64,000 nucleotides of DNA from assembly GCA_017983465.1 (NCBI GenBank), contig JAGOBK010000004.1, positions 186,001 through 250,000 of the forward strand. Direction: 5' to 3'. Numbering within the stretch: the stretch's first letter is position 1; each line of letters begins with the position of its first letter. The notes beneath the pieces are model-generated. The model searched no databases. It saw only the letters and a list, made by a program, of their open reading frames with translations, and was not told where the DNA came from. Source of the DNA: Crocinitomicaceae bacterium (lineage in GTDB: Bacteria > Bacteroidota > Bacteroidia > Flavobacteriales_D > Crocinitomicaceae). Below are positions 26,254-33,953 of this stretch, piece after piece. Position numbers and translations under genes: made by a program.

Positions 26254-26972
26254 AATTTTCGTGTTAACGCAATTCCACCCCCTAAACCGGAAGAGTAATG
26301 CTTGAAATATTGATACGGTCCATATGAATTCGTCAGTTGATAACGATAGTAAACACTAAAACGCAAACCATAATTACCCTGAAAGTTTAATTGAATTCCC
26401 GTAGATGCCAATGCTGACAGAACAAATGACTGACACATAGATTCGTCGTTGATTGTTTGTTTACCGGCGTTACCTAATGAATCTGTCCAATTAATTGCTT
26501 GTTCATAGGATTGAAAAAGCTGAGGAAGAACTCCTGCTCCAATGAAAAAGACAAAGTCCTTGCCCGTTTGGTATTTTACTTGCAATGGCATTCCGAAATA
26601 ACGGTATTTTGTGGTGTATCGGTAGCTAGAATCTGTTGAATTTGAATTCCAAGAATATTGCTCTCCTGCCTGAACCAATGCTAATCCGCCATCGAAGTAA
26701 AGGTGCTTCGTTAATGGAGAACAAAGTCCAAATTGATAAGACCATGTTTTCAGTGAGGTTTCATTTGCCCGTTCACCCAGTGGTATAGAAAGAAAATTGG
26801 TGTTTTGAACTAAGTTAGGATGGGAATTCAAGCGTTGAAAGTCCACATACAGTATGGAAGAAGTGTCTCGACTCTTGCTTTTTTTTGCAACTGGTTCGGT
26901 TGTTGTCGAAATGATTTGAGCTTGAACAGACAAATGATAGGCAAGAACCAATAAAAGTAGCAGTGATTTCAT
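26250..26972 (-). CDS. Outer-membrane beta-barrel-like secreted protein
   Basis: A 240-residue exported protein with signal peptide MKSLLLLLVLAYHLSVQAQ. The mature part shows alternating aromatic/glycine beta strands (HLYFDGGLALVQAGEQYSW, RYFGMPLQVKYQTGKDFVFF, YGLRFSVYYRYQL) and ends in a strand with a terminal hydrophobic residue (LGGGIALTRKL). These are features of small outer-membrane beta-barrels of the OmpW/PorT-like type common in Bacteroidota. No ligand or partner can be inferred. It overlaps the Nif3-like gene by four bases (ATGA). Confidence 0.72.
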   Translation of the reverse strand: MKSLLLLLVLAYHLSVQAQIISTTTEPVAKKSKSRDTSSILYVDFQRLNSHPNLVQNTNFLSIPLGERANETSLKTWSYQFGLCSPLTKHLYFDGGLALVQAGEQYSWNSNSTDSSYRYTTKYRYFGMPLQVKYQTGKDFVFFIGAGVLPQLFQSYEQAINWTDSLGNAGKQTINDESMCQSFVLSALASTGIQLNFQGNYGLRFSVYYRYQLTNSYGPYQYFKHYSSGLGGGIALTRKL

Positions 26973-27050
26973 AAATCAAAAATACAAAAAAATAACGCTA
27001 AAGACTCAATCTCTTAACACAGGTCAAGTGTGTAAAGCATTCTTCGTTTC

Positions 27051-27058
27051 TACCTTTG
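27051..27058 (+). promoter_or_regulatory. Candidate -7 element TACCTTTG of the yceI-like gene
   Basis: TACCTTTG matches TAnnTTTG and lies 16 bases before the ATG, giving a short leader of about 10 bases. No clear -33 element was found. Confidence 0.5.
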
Positions 27059-27074
27059 TCAAAAAAAAGAAAAT

Positions 27075-27602
27075 ATGGATACTAAATGGACAATTGACGG
27101 AATGCACAGTGAAATAGGTTTCAAAGTGCGTCACATGATGATTTCAAACGTAAGTGGAAACTTCGGACAATTCACTGCGGAAGCTTCAACTTCAGGGGAT
27201 GACTTCAGTACTGCAAATTTCTCATTTAATGCTTCAATTGACAGCATCAATACAGGAGTGGCAGATAGAGATGGACACTTGAAATCAGCAGATTTCTTTG
27301 ATGCGGCAGCTCATCCAGAGTTAACGTTTCATTCAACTTCAGTGAAGAAATTAAGCGAAAGTGAATTGGAAATTTCTGGTGACATGAGTATCAAAGGAAT
27401 CGTTAAACCTGTGACTTTGGTAGCAGATTTCGCTGGAATTGCTGTTGATCCTTACGGACAAACAAAAGCAGGAATGTCCATCTCTGGTAAAATCAAAAGA
27501 AGTGAGTTCGGTTTAACTTGGAGTGCCGTTACAGAGGCAGGAAATATCGTTCTTGGAGACGAAATTAACTTGAATTGTGAAGTACAATTGATTAAACAAT
27601 AA
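27075..27602 (+). CDS. YceI family protein
   Basis: A 175-residue lipocalin-like beta-barrel of the YceI family, which binds polyprenoid or amphiphilic ligands. Motifs are the N-terminal WTIDGMHSEIGFKVRHM (about 4-20), RDGHLKSADFFDAAAHPELTF (about 68-88) and the C-terminal GDEINLNCEVQLIK. There is no signal peptide, so this is a cytosolic member, unlike E. coli YceI. Cytosolic YceI proteins are often linked to stress or isoprenoid metabolism; this one lies about 6 kb from the carotenoid genes but with other genes in between, so a link is only suggestive. A terminator follows. Confidence 0.93.
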   Translation: MDTKWTIDGMHSEIGFKVRHMMISNVSGNFGQFTAEASTSGDDFSTANFSFNASIDSINTGVADRDGHLKSADFFDAAAHPELTFHSTSVKKLSESELEISGDMSIKGIVKPVTLVADFAGIAVDPYGQTKAGMSISGKIKRSEFGLTWSAVTEAGNIVLGDEINLNCEVQLIKQ

Positions 27603-27620
27603 ATACTCAACAATATTAGG

Positions 27621-27646
27621 AAAGCTGCCTTCGGGCGGCTTTTTTA
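27621..27646. terminator. Terminator after the yceI-like gene
   Basis: Hairpin AAAGCTGCC-TTCG-GGCGGCTTT with one G-T pair and a stable TTCG loop, followed by a T-run. It overlaps the end of the convergent XRE gene by a few bases. Confidence 0.85.
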
Positions 27647-27970
27647 TTTTTTAGTCAATTGAAATTGAAGGTGGGCAAGTTGATGCTTCATAAACTCCAT
27701 TTCGTTTTGTAGAATCAACAAGTCATGCTTCATGCCCGACTCAACAAAGCTTGACTCAAATAAATCGGTAGATGAAGAGACCTCATCAATAAACCATTGC
27801 GGAGTTTTTTTCAAAATGCGAGACACTTCGAACAAGCGAGAAATCGTAATGTCTGAAACACCTCTCTCTAAATTGGAATAGGCTGCAGCTGTAATACCTA
27901 ACTCATCAGCCATATTCTGCTGACTAAGATTTTGTTTCAACCGCTCTAAGCGAATTTTTTCTGCAACCAT
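27644..27970 (-). CDS. XRE-type helix-turn-helix regulator
   Basis: A 108-residue regulator (ATG at 27970; a GTG three codons upstream is in frame). The N-terminal ~65 residues are a Cro/C1-type HTH: NLSQQNMADELGITAAAYSNLERG carries the two helices. The rest (about 70-108) is an alpha-helical, probably dimerising tail (LLILQNEMEFMKHQLAHLQF). It is small and has no sensor domain. Its upstream region holds a palindrome overlapping the likely promoter, so it probably represses itself. It stands alone, with no partner gene that would mark a toxin-antitoxin or phage module. Confidence 0.88.
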   Translation of the reverse strand: MVAEKIRLERLKQNLSQQNMADELGITAAAYSNLERGVSDITISRLFEVSRILKKTPQWFIDEVSSSTDLFESSFVESGMKHDLLILQNEMEFMKHQLAHLQFQLTKK

Positions 27971-27983
27971 GTTTTTCACGTTA

Positions 27984-27991
27984 CAAATCTA
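27984..27991 (-). promoter_or_regulatory. Candidate -7 element TAGATTTG of the XRE gene
   Basis: The minus strand reads TAGATTTG (TAnnTTTG), 13 bases ahead of the ATG at 27970. It overlaps the AAGTAG repeat at 27989-27994 that also forms part of the operator candidate. Confidence 0.5.
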
Positions 27992-27998
27992 CTTCACA

Positions 27999-28026
27999 AA
28001 GTAGGATATTCATAAATATCCTACTT
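27999..28026. promoter_or_regulatory. 12-bp palindrome, candidate operator of the XRE regulator
   Basis: Perfect inverted repeat AAGTAGGATATT (27999-28010) / AATATCCTACTT (28015-28026) around CATA. A third copy of the outer motif, CTACTT (27989-27994), overlaps the -7 element. The position just upstream of the promoter fits an autoregulatory HTH protein. A purely structural hairpin is the alternative. Confidence 0.55.
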
Positions 28027-28288
28027 AAAAAAAACAAATAATATTGAATTAAAATTAGAAATAGTTAAGCTTTAAATTATTATGTAAAATAAAGTATAAT
28101 AGGTATTTATGAAATTAAAAATAAAGAAATTAAATAAGTATATATATAAAAATTAGGGATACTATATTTGTTTATTTTCATAAGCACGTCAATGATGAAA
28201 TTTGGCTATTTTATGTGAATTGTTAAATTTATTATCCTTGAATTATTAAAAAAATAAACCACTTTGTAAGTATTCAAATGTGTAAGTA

Positions 28289-28747
28289 TTAGTTATTAAA
28301 AAGCTTCAGTGCCGCATCAATATGTCCAATTGGATCGAGTTGAGAATTGAAAATTCCAATGACAATTCCTTGTTCGTCGATGATATACGTGACTCTTCCT
28401 GGAATTAGTCCAAAAAGATTACCTGGAACACCAAATAATTTTCTAACCATTTTTTGCTTGTCAGCTAATAATGAATACGGAAGAGAATGTTTCTGTATGA
28501 ATCCAACATGTGAGGATTCTGAATCAGAGGATATACCAAAAACAGTACAACCTAAGTCCAGGAAATCGGCATAACGATCCCTAAATTCACATGCTTCTTT
28601 GGTACAACCGGGTGTATCATCCTTCGGGTAGAAAAATAAAACAAGTTTTTGTTTGCCCAAATAATCTGAAATATTCACTACTTCTCCAGCTTGATTTGGT
28701 AAACTAAAAATTGGACATTTGTCGCCGATTTGGATTGGATTAGTCAT
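28289..28747 (-). CDS. bcp: Peroxiredoxin, BCP/PrxQ type (thiol peroxidase)
   Basis: Thioredoxin-dependent peroxidase, 152 residues, that reduces hydrogen and organic peroxides. The peroxidatic Cys is C48 in DDTPGCTKEACEFRD and the resolving Cys is C53, five residues on, as in BCP enzymes of the E. coli type. The conserved Arg and the GVPGNLFGLIPGRVTYIID segment complete the fold. Its start lies eight bases inside the photolyase gene, so it is the last gene of the photo-oxidative operon, and peroxide defence fits that role. Confidence 0.95.
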   Translation of the reverse strand: MTNPIQIGDKCPIFSLPNQAGEVVNISDYLGKQKLVLFFYPKDDTPGCTKEACEFRDRYADFLDLGCTVFGISSDSESSHVGFIQKHSLPYSLLADKQKMVRKLFGVPGNLFGLIPGRVTYIIDEQGIVIGIFNSQLDPIGHIDAALKLFNN

Positions 28748-30035
28748 TTAGTGCTTTTTTAAATCTGCTGAGTACACGTTCTCTTGCAAAAACATGATCA
28801 ATTATTGGACTTGGATATGCTGGTGTTCCATATTCTGGAACCCATTTTTGAATGTATTTTTTTTGTTTATCGAATTTTTCCTGTTGAGCTGTTGGATTAA
28901 AAACACGGAAATAGGGTGCTGCGTCGCAACCACATCCTGCAGCCCATTGCCAACCTCCAATGTTACTCGCTAATTCGAAATCCATTAATTTTTCTGCAAA
29001 ATAGGATTCTCCGCGACGCCAGTCAATGAGTAAGTGTTTGGTTAAGAAACTAGCTACGACCATTCGGACACGGTTATGCATAAATCCAGTTTCATTTAAC
29101 TCGCGCATTCCTGCGTCAACAAGTGGATACCCCGTTTTTCCTGCACACCATGCTTCAAAGTGTGCTTCGTTTTGCTCCCATTCAATTTTATCGTATTGCT
29201 TTTTGAAGGAATTTTTTACGGAATGGGGAAAATGGTAAATAATCATTTGGTAGAAATCCCGCCAAATCAATTCATTTAAGTATGTCTCGTTTCGTTCACG
29301 TGCGAAAAGTGCCAATTGCCGGATGCTAATGGTCCCAAAACGTAAGTGTAAACTCAGTCTGCTAGTCCCATTGACGATTGGAAAGTCTCTGTTCTCATGG
29401 TAATCATTGACAATTGATTCCGGGAAAGATCTATCTGGAAAAGGGAATAGTTGTACATCATCGAATCCAAGTTCTTTCATGGAGATTAACTCTTGAACTT
29501 TTTCTCTAGGTGCGAAATTTGCTCGATAAAGTGAAGTTGAATTGGATGATAAAGAAGATTCCGTTAAGGCAGCTTTCCATTTTCTCGCATACGGGGTGAA
29601 AATGGTGTAAGGAAGTCCATCATCTTTTGTTACCTCGTTTTTTTCAAAAATCACATGGTCTTTTGATCCAATGAATGAAATCCCTAAATCTTCCAAGGAT
29701 GCAAAAATCTGTTTATCCCTTTCTAATGCATAGGGTTCATAATCTCGGTTGGTATAGACTGCTGAACATCCAAGGCTTTTGGCAATGGATGGAATCAATT
29801 CGATTGGATTCCCAAAGTAAACGTTCAGGTCAGAACCTAAATCTTGATATTCCTTTTTAAGGGATTGAATTTCTTGGTGAATAAAGCGTACACGTTGATC
29901 ATTTCTTGGTAGTTCGTGAAGAATGGATGAATCAAAAATAAAAACAGGTTGTACCTGATTATTTTCTTTCAGCGCTTTATATAATCCGGCATTATCTTCA
30001 ATTCGCAGGTCTCTGCGGTGCCAAAAAAGTACCAT
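28740..30035 (-). CDS. phrB: Deoxyribodipyrimidine photo-lyase
   Basis: Blue-light, FAD-dependent repair of cyclobutane pyrimidine dimers. It has 431 residues. The N-terminal alpha/beta antenna domain begins LFWHRRDLRIEDNAGLYKAL. The C-terminal FAD domain has the signatures TGYPLVDAGMRELNETGFMH and NRVRM, then GGWQWAAGCGCDAAPYFRVF. These are class I CPD photolyase features; cryptochromes of the DASH or animal type differ here. The antenna chromophore (MTHF, deazaflavin or other) cannot be read from the sequence. The gene follows the pterin synthase gene by six bases and overlaps the peroxiredoxin start. Confidence 0.93.
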   Translation of the reverse strand: MVLFWHRRDLRIEDNAGLYKALKENNQVQPVFIFDSSILHELPRNDQRVRFIHQEIQSLKKEYQDLGSDLNVYFGNPIELIPSIAKSLGCSAVYTNRDYEPYALERDKQIFASLEDLGISFIGSKDHVIFEKNEVTKDDGLPYTIFTPYARKWKAALTESSLSSNSTSLYRANFAPREKVQELISMKELGFDDVQLFPFPDRSFPESIVNDYHENRDFPIVNGTSRLSLHLRFGTISIRQLALFARERNETYLNELIWRDFYQMIIYHFPHSVKNSFKKQYDKIEWEQNEAHFEAWCAGKTGYPLVDAGMRELNETGFMHNRVRMVVASFLTKHLLIDWRRGESYFAEKLMDFELASNIGGWQWAAGCGCDAAPYFRVFNPTAQQEKFDKQKKYIQKWVPEYGTPAYPSPIIDHVFARERVLSRFKKALND

Positions 30036-30041
30036 GAATGT

Positions 30042-30446
30042 TTATTTACCTGCGTATTCGACACAATTATTTTCAGTCTCCCATAATTTAATGGTCAATT
30101 CCAAATGCATGGGTAATTTAGCTCTGAGCAGATTCCATACGACAACGGAAATGTTCTCTGCAGTTGGATTCAAGTCTTTGAACTCTGGACAATCAAGGTT
30201 GAGATTTCGGTGATCAAAACGCTCGTCGATTTCAGATTTAATGGCGTCCTTAACGATTTTTAAATCAATTACATATCCGGTTTCGGGGTCAATTTCTCCA
30301 TCAAGAATTACTTCTAATACGTAATTGTGTCCGTGGAAATTTGGATTGCTACATTTTCCGAAAATTTCAACATTTTTTTCGTCAGTCCAGTCTGGGCGAA
30401 ACAATCTGTGTGCTGCGTTAAAGGTAGCTCTTCTACTTACTTTCAT
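30042..30446 (-). CDS. 6-pyruvoyl-tetrahydropterin / 6-carboxytetrahydropterin synthase family
   Basis: T-fold zinc enzyme of 134 residues acting on 7,8-dihydroneopterin triphosphate. Zinc ligands are His in FNAAHRL and both His of FHGHNY; the catalytic Cys lies in GKCSNPNFHGHNY. This Cys-x5-HGHNY spacing and the following GEIDPETGYVIDLK resemble eukaryotic PTPS more than E. coli QueD (CxxxHGH), as I recall them. The product may thus be a biopterin-type precursor rather than the queuosine intermediate. The gene starts 14 bases inside idi and precedes the photolyase gene, which also points to a pterin used with light response. Reaction specificity is not proven. Confidence 0.85.
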   Translation of the reverse strand: MKVSRRATFNAAHRLFRPDWTDEKNVEIFGKCSNPNFHGHNYVLEVILDGEIDPETGYVIDLKIVKDAIKSEIDERFDHRNLNLDCPEFKDLNPTAENISVVVWNLLRAKLPMHLELTIKLWETENNCVEYAGK

Positions 30447-30969
30447 GTTTCAGTGCGTTTTCAATGGAGGAATAATAATCAACCATTAATAAGTTAAACC
30501 AAGCGGTATATTTATCCGGATGGGCAATCATATCTTGTTTTAATTCATAGAGGTTTATCCATTTGTAGGACAAGACCTCCGTCAAGTTTATTTTTGGATT
30601 TTCATTCGTTAACCCCAAAAAAACGTGGTCTATTTCATGTTCAATTAATCCGTGATCGAATTCTGCACGATAGGTGAAATGAAAAATTTCTTTCAAATCT
30701 ACGGACATGCCAAGTTCTTCTTCTAGTCGTCGGTAAGCAGCGTCTAGATTGCTTTCATTTGGACGTGGATGACTGCAACAAGCATTCGTCCATAATCCAG
30801 GTGAATGGTATTTTTCTAGAGCACGCTGTTGGAGTAACATTTCTCCTTTTTCGTTTATCAGTAGTATCGAAAAAGCACGGTGCAACAATCCTTTTTCGTG
30901 TGCTTCCATTTTCTCCATCGTTCCGATGGCATGATCATTTGCATCAACTAAAATGACTTCTTCAATCAT
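30433..30969 (-). CDS. idi: Isopentenyl-diphosphate delta-isomerase, type I
   Basis: Nudix-fold enzyme that interconverts IPP and DMAPP, the C5 units for carotenoids and quinones. It has 178 residues. The catalytic Cys is C65 in WTNACCSHPRP (equivalent to Cys67 of E. coli Idi), and the acid/metal Glu lies in YRAEFDHGLIEHEIDH. The Nudix-like helix is AAYRRLEEELG. It lies one base after the phytoene synthase gene and overlaps the pterin synthase gene, so it clearly belongs to the carotenoid operon, where it would balance precursor supply. Confidence 0.95.
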   Translation of the reverse strand: MIEEVILVDANDHAIGTMEKMEAHEKGLLHRAFSILLINEKGEMLLQQRALEKYHSPGLWTNACCSHPRPNESNLDAAYRRLEEELGMSVDLKEIFHFTYRAEFDHGLIEHEIDHVFLGLTNENPKINLTEVLSYKWINLYELKQDMIAHPDKYTAWFNLLMVDYYSSIENALKHESK

Positions 30970-30970
30970 A

Positions 30971-31807
30971 TTACAACATATTCAAATTGTGTCGAACGTA
31001 TGAAGTCAAGAGGATGCGCATTTTACGGTAATTTGGAATGCGAATGCGTTCTGTTAGTATGTTTTGTGCAGATTTCGCTTTGATTTTCTTAAATAATTTG
31101 AAGTAATACTTGTACGCCATGTATACTCCGAATCGTGCATTTTTTGGAAGCTGTAAAATTCCCTCATATCCTGCACGAAAATCTGCTTCGATGTCCGCTT
31201 CTATTTCTTTTTTTACAGTGGCATTAAACTCTTCCATGTTGATTCCAGGGAAATATGTTCTGCCTAATGTCTGGAAATCGTCCTTTAAATCTCTTAAAAA
31301 ATTGATTTTCTGAAAAGCAGAACCAAGTTTCATCGCACTTGGTTTGAGTCGTTCATATTCTGCATCGTTCCCGTCTACGAAAACTTTCAAGCACATGAGT
31401 CCAACTACCTCTGCGGATCCAAGGATGTACAATTCATATTGTTCTTTGCTGTAGAATTGTTTGTTTAAATCCATTTCCATGGAATTTAAAAAAGTATCAA
31501 TCAATTCCATCGGTATGGAGTATTTATTGACTGCCCATTGGAAACTATTCAAAATCGGATTTAATGAAATTCCTTCTGCGATTGCTTTATAGGTCTGAAC
31601 TTTAAAATCAGCTAATAAAGCTTCTTTATCGAATCCATGAAATGAATCAACGATTTCATCCGCAAAACGAACAAAACCATAAATCGAATAAATGGGTTTA
31701 TGCAAATCGGAATCCAAAAAGCTAATCCCTAATGAGAATGAAGTGCTATACCTTTTGGTTGTTAGCTGACTCATCTCTTGACTGATATCGTCGAATAATT
31801 GTTTCAT
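30971..31807 (-). CDS. crtB: Phytoene synthase (CrtB)
   Basis: Head-to-head condensation of two geranylgeranyl diphosphates to phytoene. It has 278 residues. Both Asp-rich motifs are present: FADEIVD (D50-D54), and FLRDLKDDFQTLGRTYFP near residue 165, typical of CrtB rather than squalene synthase in Bacteroidota. The gene lies five bases after crtI and one base before idi. Together with CrtI this gives a C40 carotenoid backbone. Confidence 0.95.
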   Translation of the reverse strand: MKQLFDDISQEMSQLTTKRYSTSFSLGISFLDSDLHKPIYSIYGFVRFADEIVDSFHGFDKEALLADFKVQTYKAIAEGISLNPILNSFQWAVNKYSIPMELIDTFLNSMEMDLNKQFYSKEQYELYILGSAEVVGLMCLKVFVDGNDAEYERLKPSAMKLGSAFQKINFLRDLKDDFQTLGRTYFPGINMEEFNATVKKEIEADIEADFRAGYEGILQLPKNARFGVYMAYKYYFKLFKKIKAKSAQNILTERIRIPNYRKMRILLTSYVRHNLNML

Positions 31808-31812
31808 AGCCG

Positions 31813-33288
31813 TTAGTTTAGCGGAAATTCTTTCATGATTTGTTTCGCCACTACTTCACCGGAAATAATGGAAGGTGGAACTCCTGGACCAGGAACTGTT
31901 AATTGTCCTGTGTAATAGAAGTTCTTCAATTTTTTATTTTTCAAACTTGGTTTTAAAATAGCCGTTTGAAGCAAGGTGTTCGCTAGTCCGTAAGCATTTC
32001 CTTTGAAAGCATGGTAATCACCTTTAAAGTCATTGATACAATAACTTCTTTTGTAAACTATGTTTTGACTGATATCATTTCCTGTGATGTCTTTCAAACG
32101 TTTCACTAGGATATCGAAATATTTTTCACGGATTTCATCCTCATCTTTCAAATCTGGTGCGATGGGAACGAGAAAAAATAAATTTTCACATCCTTCTGGT
32201 GCAACCGATGGATCCGTAAGGGAAGGAGCACTCAAATAGAATAGGGGTGATGTCGGCCAACTTGGATCCTTGTAAATTTCTTTTCCGTGTTCTTCAAGAG
32301 ATTCATCAAAGAATAAGTTGTGATGCTTTAAGTTTTCTACGCGCTTGTTGATGCCCACATAAAAAATCAAACAGGATGGTGCCATGGTGCGTTTGTCCCA
32401 ATACTTTTCGGAATAATTCGCTTTGTCCTTGAGTAATTTACTTTCAGTATGCTCGTAATCCGCTCCAGAAACAATGACATCTGAATCGAATAAGCCCTTT
32501 TCAGTTCGTGCTGCCGTCGCCAATTTTTGATCGGTTTCGAATCCAGTAACCTCTTGGTCAGTTAATATTTTTACTCCTTGACTTTTCGCGATTTCCGCAA
32601 ATGCTTCAATGAACTTGTGCATTCCACCCATTGGGTACCATGTTCCAAGGGACATGTCTGCGTAATTCATAAGGGAATATAGTGCTGGTGTCTCGTTAGG
32701 CATCGCTCCCAAAAATAGCACGGGGAATTCTAACAGAGATAAAATTTTTGGGTGTTTGAAATACTTTCGAATGTAAGTAGAGAAAGACGAGAGTAAGTGC
32801 ATGTTTAATAAGCCACCTAAAACGCGTCGATCTGCAAATTCTAATAAACTTAAACTTGGCTTGTAAACCAAATCCTGCATGCCGACTTGGTATTTGTATG
32901 CGGCGTCTTTTAAAAATTTACGCAATTGTTGCGCGCTACCTGGCTCCATTGACTCAAACCACTCTTCGAGTTCCTTCATTGAAGCAGGAACATCTGTGTA
33001 ACTGTGGTCAGGCCAATACACGCGATACGATGGATCTAGACGCTTTAATTCGTAAAAATCACTGGCTGTATGACCGAATTGATTATAAAAACGCTCAAAT
33101 ACATCCGGCATCCAATACCAACTTGGACCCATATCAAACGTGAATCCATCGGACTCAAACTGACGTGCGCGACCTCCTATGTGACTGTTTTTCTCTAAAA
33201 TGGTAACGTCGTAACCTGCTTTTCCGAGGAATGCAGCAGTGGACAAGCTGGAAATACCAGCTCCAAGAATGGTAACTTTTTTACTCAT
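31813..33288 (-). CDS. crtI: Phytoene desaturase (CrtI)
   Basis: FAD-dependent desaturase that converts phytoene to lycopene or a related product. It has 491 residues. The N-terminal dinucleotide motif is ILGAGISSLSTAAFLGKAGY followed by VTILEKNSHIGGRARQ. The C-terminal carotenoid-desaturase signature reads TGQLTVPGPGVPPSIISGE (about 462-480). The number of desaturation steps cannot be told. It is the second gene of the operon, four bases after the sigma factor gene. No cyclase or hydroxylase (CrtY, CrtZ) is in this window, so the end product depends on genes elsewhere. Confidence 0.95.
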   Translation of the reverse strand: MSKKVTILGAGISSLSTAAFLGKAGYDVTILEKNSHIGGRARQFESDGFTFDMGPSWYWMPDVFERFYNQFGHTASDFYELKRLDPSYRVYWPDHSYTDVPASMKELEEWFESMEPGSAQQLRKFLKDAAYKYQVGMQDLVYKPSLSLLEFADRRVLGGLLNMHLLSSFSTYIRKYFKHPKILSLLEFPVLFLGAMPNETPALYSLMNYADMSLGTWYPMGGMHKFIEAFAEIAKSQGVKILTDQEVTGFETDQKLATAARTEKGLFDSDVIVSGADYEHTESKLLKDKANYSEKYWDKRTMAPSCLIFYVGINKRVENLKHHNLFFDESLEEHGKEIYKDPSWPTSPLFYLSAPSLTDPSVAPEGCENLFFLVPIAPDLKDEDEIREKYFDILVKRLKDITGNDISQNIVYKRSYCINDFKGDYHAFKGNAYGLANTLLQTAILKPSLKNKKLKNFYYTGQLTVPGPGVPPSIISGEVVAKQIMKEFPLN

Positions 33289-33291
33289 AAA

Positions 33292-33804
33292 TTAATTTGC
33301 TGAAAAGGCAAAGTCAGGTAAACACTCCATCAATTTTTTTCGTGCAATGAAGATACGACTCTTCACTGTACCGATGGGAATATTTAATTTGTCCGCAATC
33401 TCTTTGTATTTGAATCCTTGAAAATGCATTTCAAAGGGTTCTTTGTAATCTTCTCCTAAGTTATCAATTTTTTCTTGAATATCCTTTACCGAGATGATTT
33501 CTATCGCAGATTCTTCTCTACTTGGAGTATTAGAAACCAAAAATGATTCTTTTGAATGATCAAAAATAGCACCGGATTTCACCTTGCGGCGGTATTGATT
33601 GATAAACAAATTACGCATAATGGTAAACACCCAAGCTTTAAAATTCGTTTGTGGTGTGTAATAGTTGCGATAGGTAATCGCCTTTAACATGGTTTCTTGC
33701 GTTAAATCTTTCGCATCCTCTTGATTTCGAGTAAAACTCATAGCAAAGGATGTTAGATTATTCTCTAAACCAACGAGTGCTTCATTAAATTCTAAGGTTG
33801 ACAT
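33292..33804 (-). CDS. ECF-type RNA polymerase sigma factor, first gene of the carotenoid operon
   Basis: A 170-residue sigma-70 family protein with only regions 2 and 4. Region 2: EDAKDLTQETMLKAITYRNY and WVFTIMRNLFINQYRRK. Region 4: YKEIADKLNIPIGTVKSRIF, an HTH. No anti-sigma gene is adjacent; control is more likely at transcription. The ATG is preceded by two copies of a long inverted repeat (33811-33876), the nearest arm only six bases from the start codon. ECF sigma genes ahead of crtI are recurrent in Flavobacteriia (recollection). Possible targets are this operon and other light-response genes. Confidence 0.92.
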   Translation of the reverse strand: MSTLEFNEALVGLENNLTSFAMSFTRNQEDAKDLTQETMLKAITYRNYYTPQTNFKAWVFTIMRNLFINQYRRKVKSGAIFDHSKESFLVSNTPSREESAIEIISVKDIQEKIDNLGEDYKEPFEMHFQGFKYKEIADKLNIPIGTVKSRIFIARKKLMECLPDFAFSAN

Positions 33805-33810
33805 ATTACT

Positions 33811-33876
33811 TTGTTTAACAATTGAGTGATAAAGTTAAACAAAAATGTTTAATCAAAATCAAAAAAGGTTAAACAA
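33811..33876. promoter_or_regulatory. Tandem inverted-repeat operator in front of the ECF sigma/carotenoid operon
   Basis: Two consecutive copies of a split palindrome: TTGTTTAAC (33811-33819), 14 bases, GTTAAACAA (33834-33842); then ATGTTTAAT (33845-33853), 14 bases, GTTAAACAA (33868-33876). The copies repeat with a 34-bp period, and arm spacing is identical. The array covers the region directly ahead of the sigma factor ATG and probably the promoter. Such an arrangement fits a regulator binding as two cooperating dimers or a tetramer. The protein is not encoded next to it. Confidence 0.75.
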
Positions 33877-33953
33877 AATAGTATTTTTTCAACAAAAAAT
33901 CTCAAAACCCAAGAAGGGACAGGGATTTAGACCGAAAAAAAATTCAGTGTAAA

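Larger units (their letters stand above)
27971..28288. other. AT-rich gene-free gap
   Basis: About 318 bases without a convincing gene. Its right part in the minus-strand sense is the end of the photo-oxidative operon, and its left part is the XRE promoter/operator. The rest is very AT-rich, with only an ATG-started frame of 15 codons (around 28109) and a direct repeat TGTAAGTATT at 28265-28274 and 28281-28290. I see no tRNA, hairpin terminator or protein-coding signal in the middle. No clear terminator for the seven-gene operon is visible. Confidence 0.6.

Noticed and set aside
28027..28288. Hidden small gene or ncRNA in the AT-rich gap
   Set aside because: Only a 15-codon ATG frame and a short direct repeat were found; no ribosome site or stable fold is visible.
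33811..33876. CRISPR-like repeat array
   Set aside because: Only two units, 34-bp period, and the spacers are not unique sequences of usual length; the inverted symmetry points to an operator.
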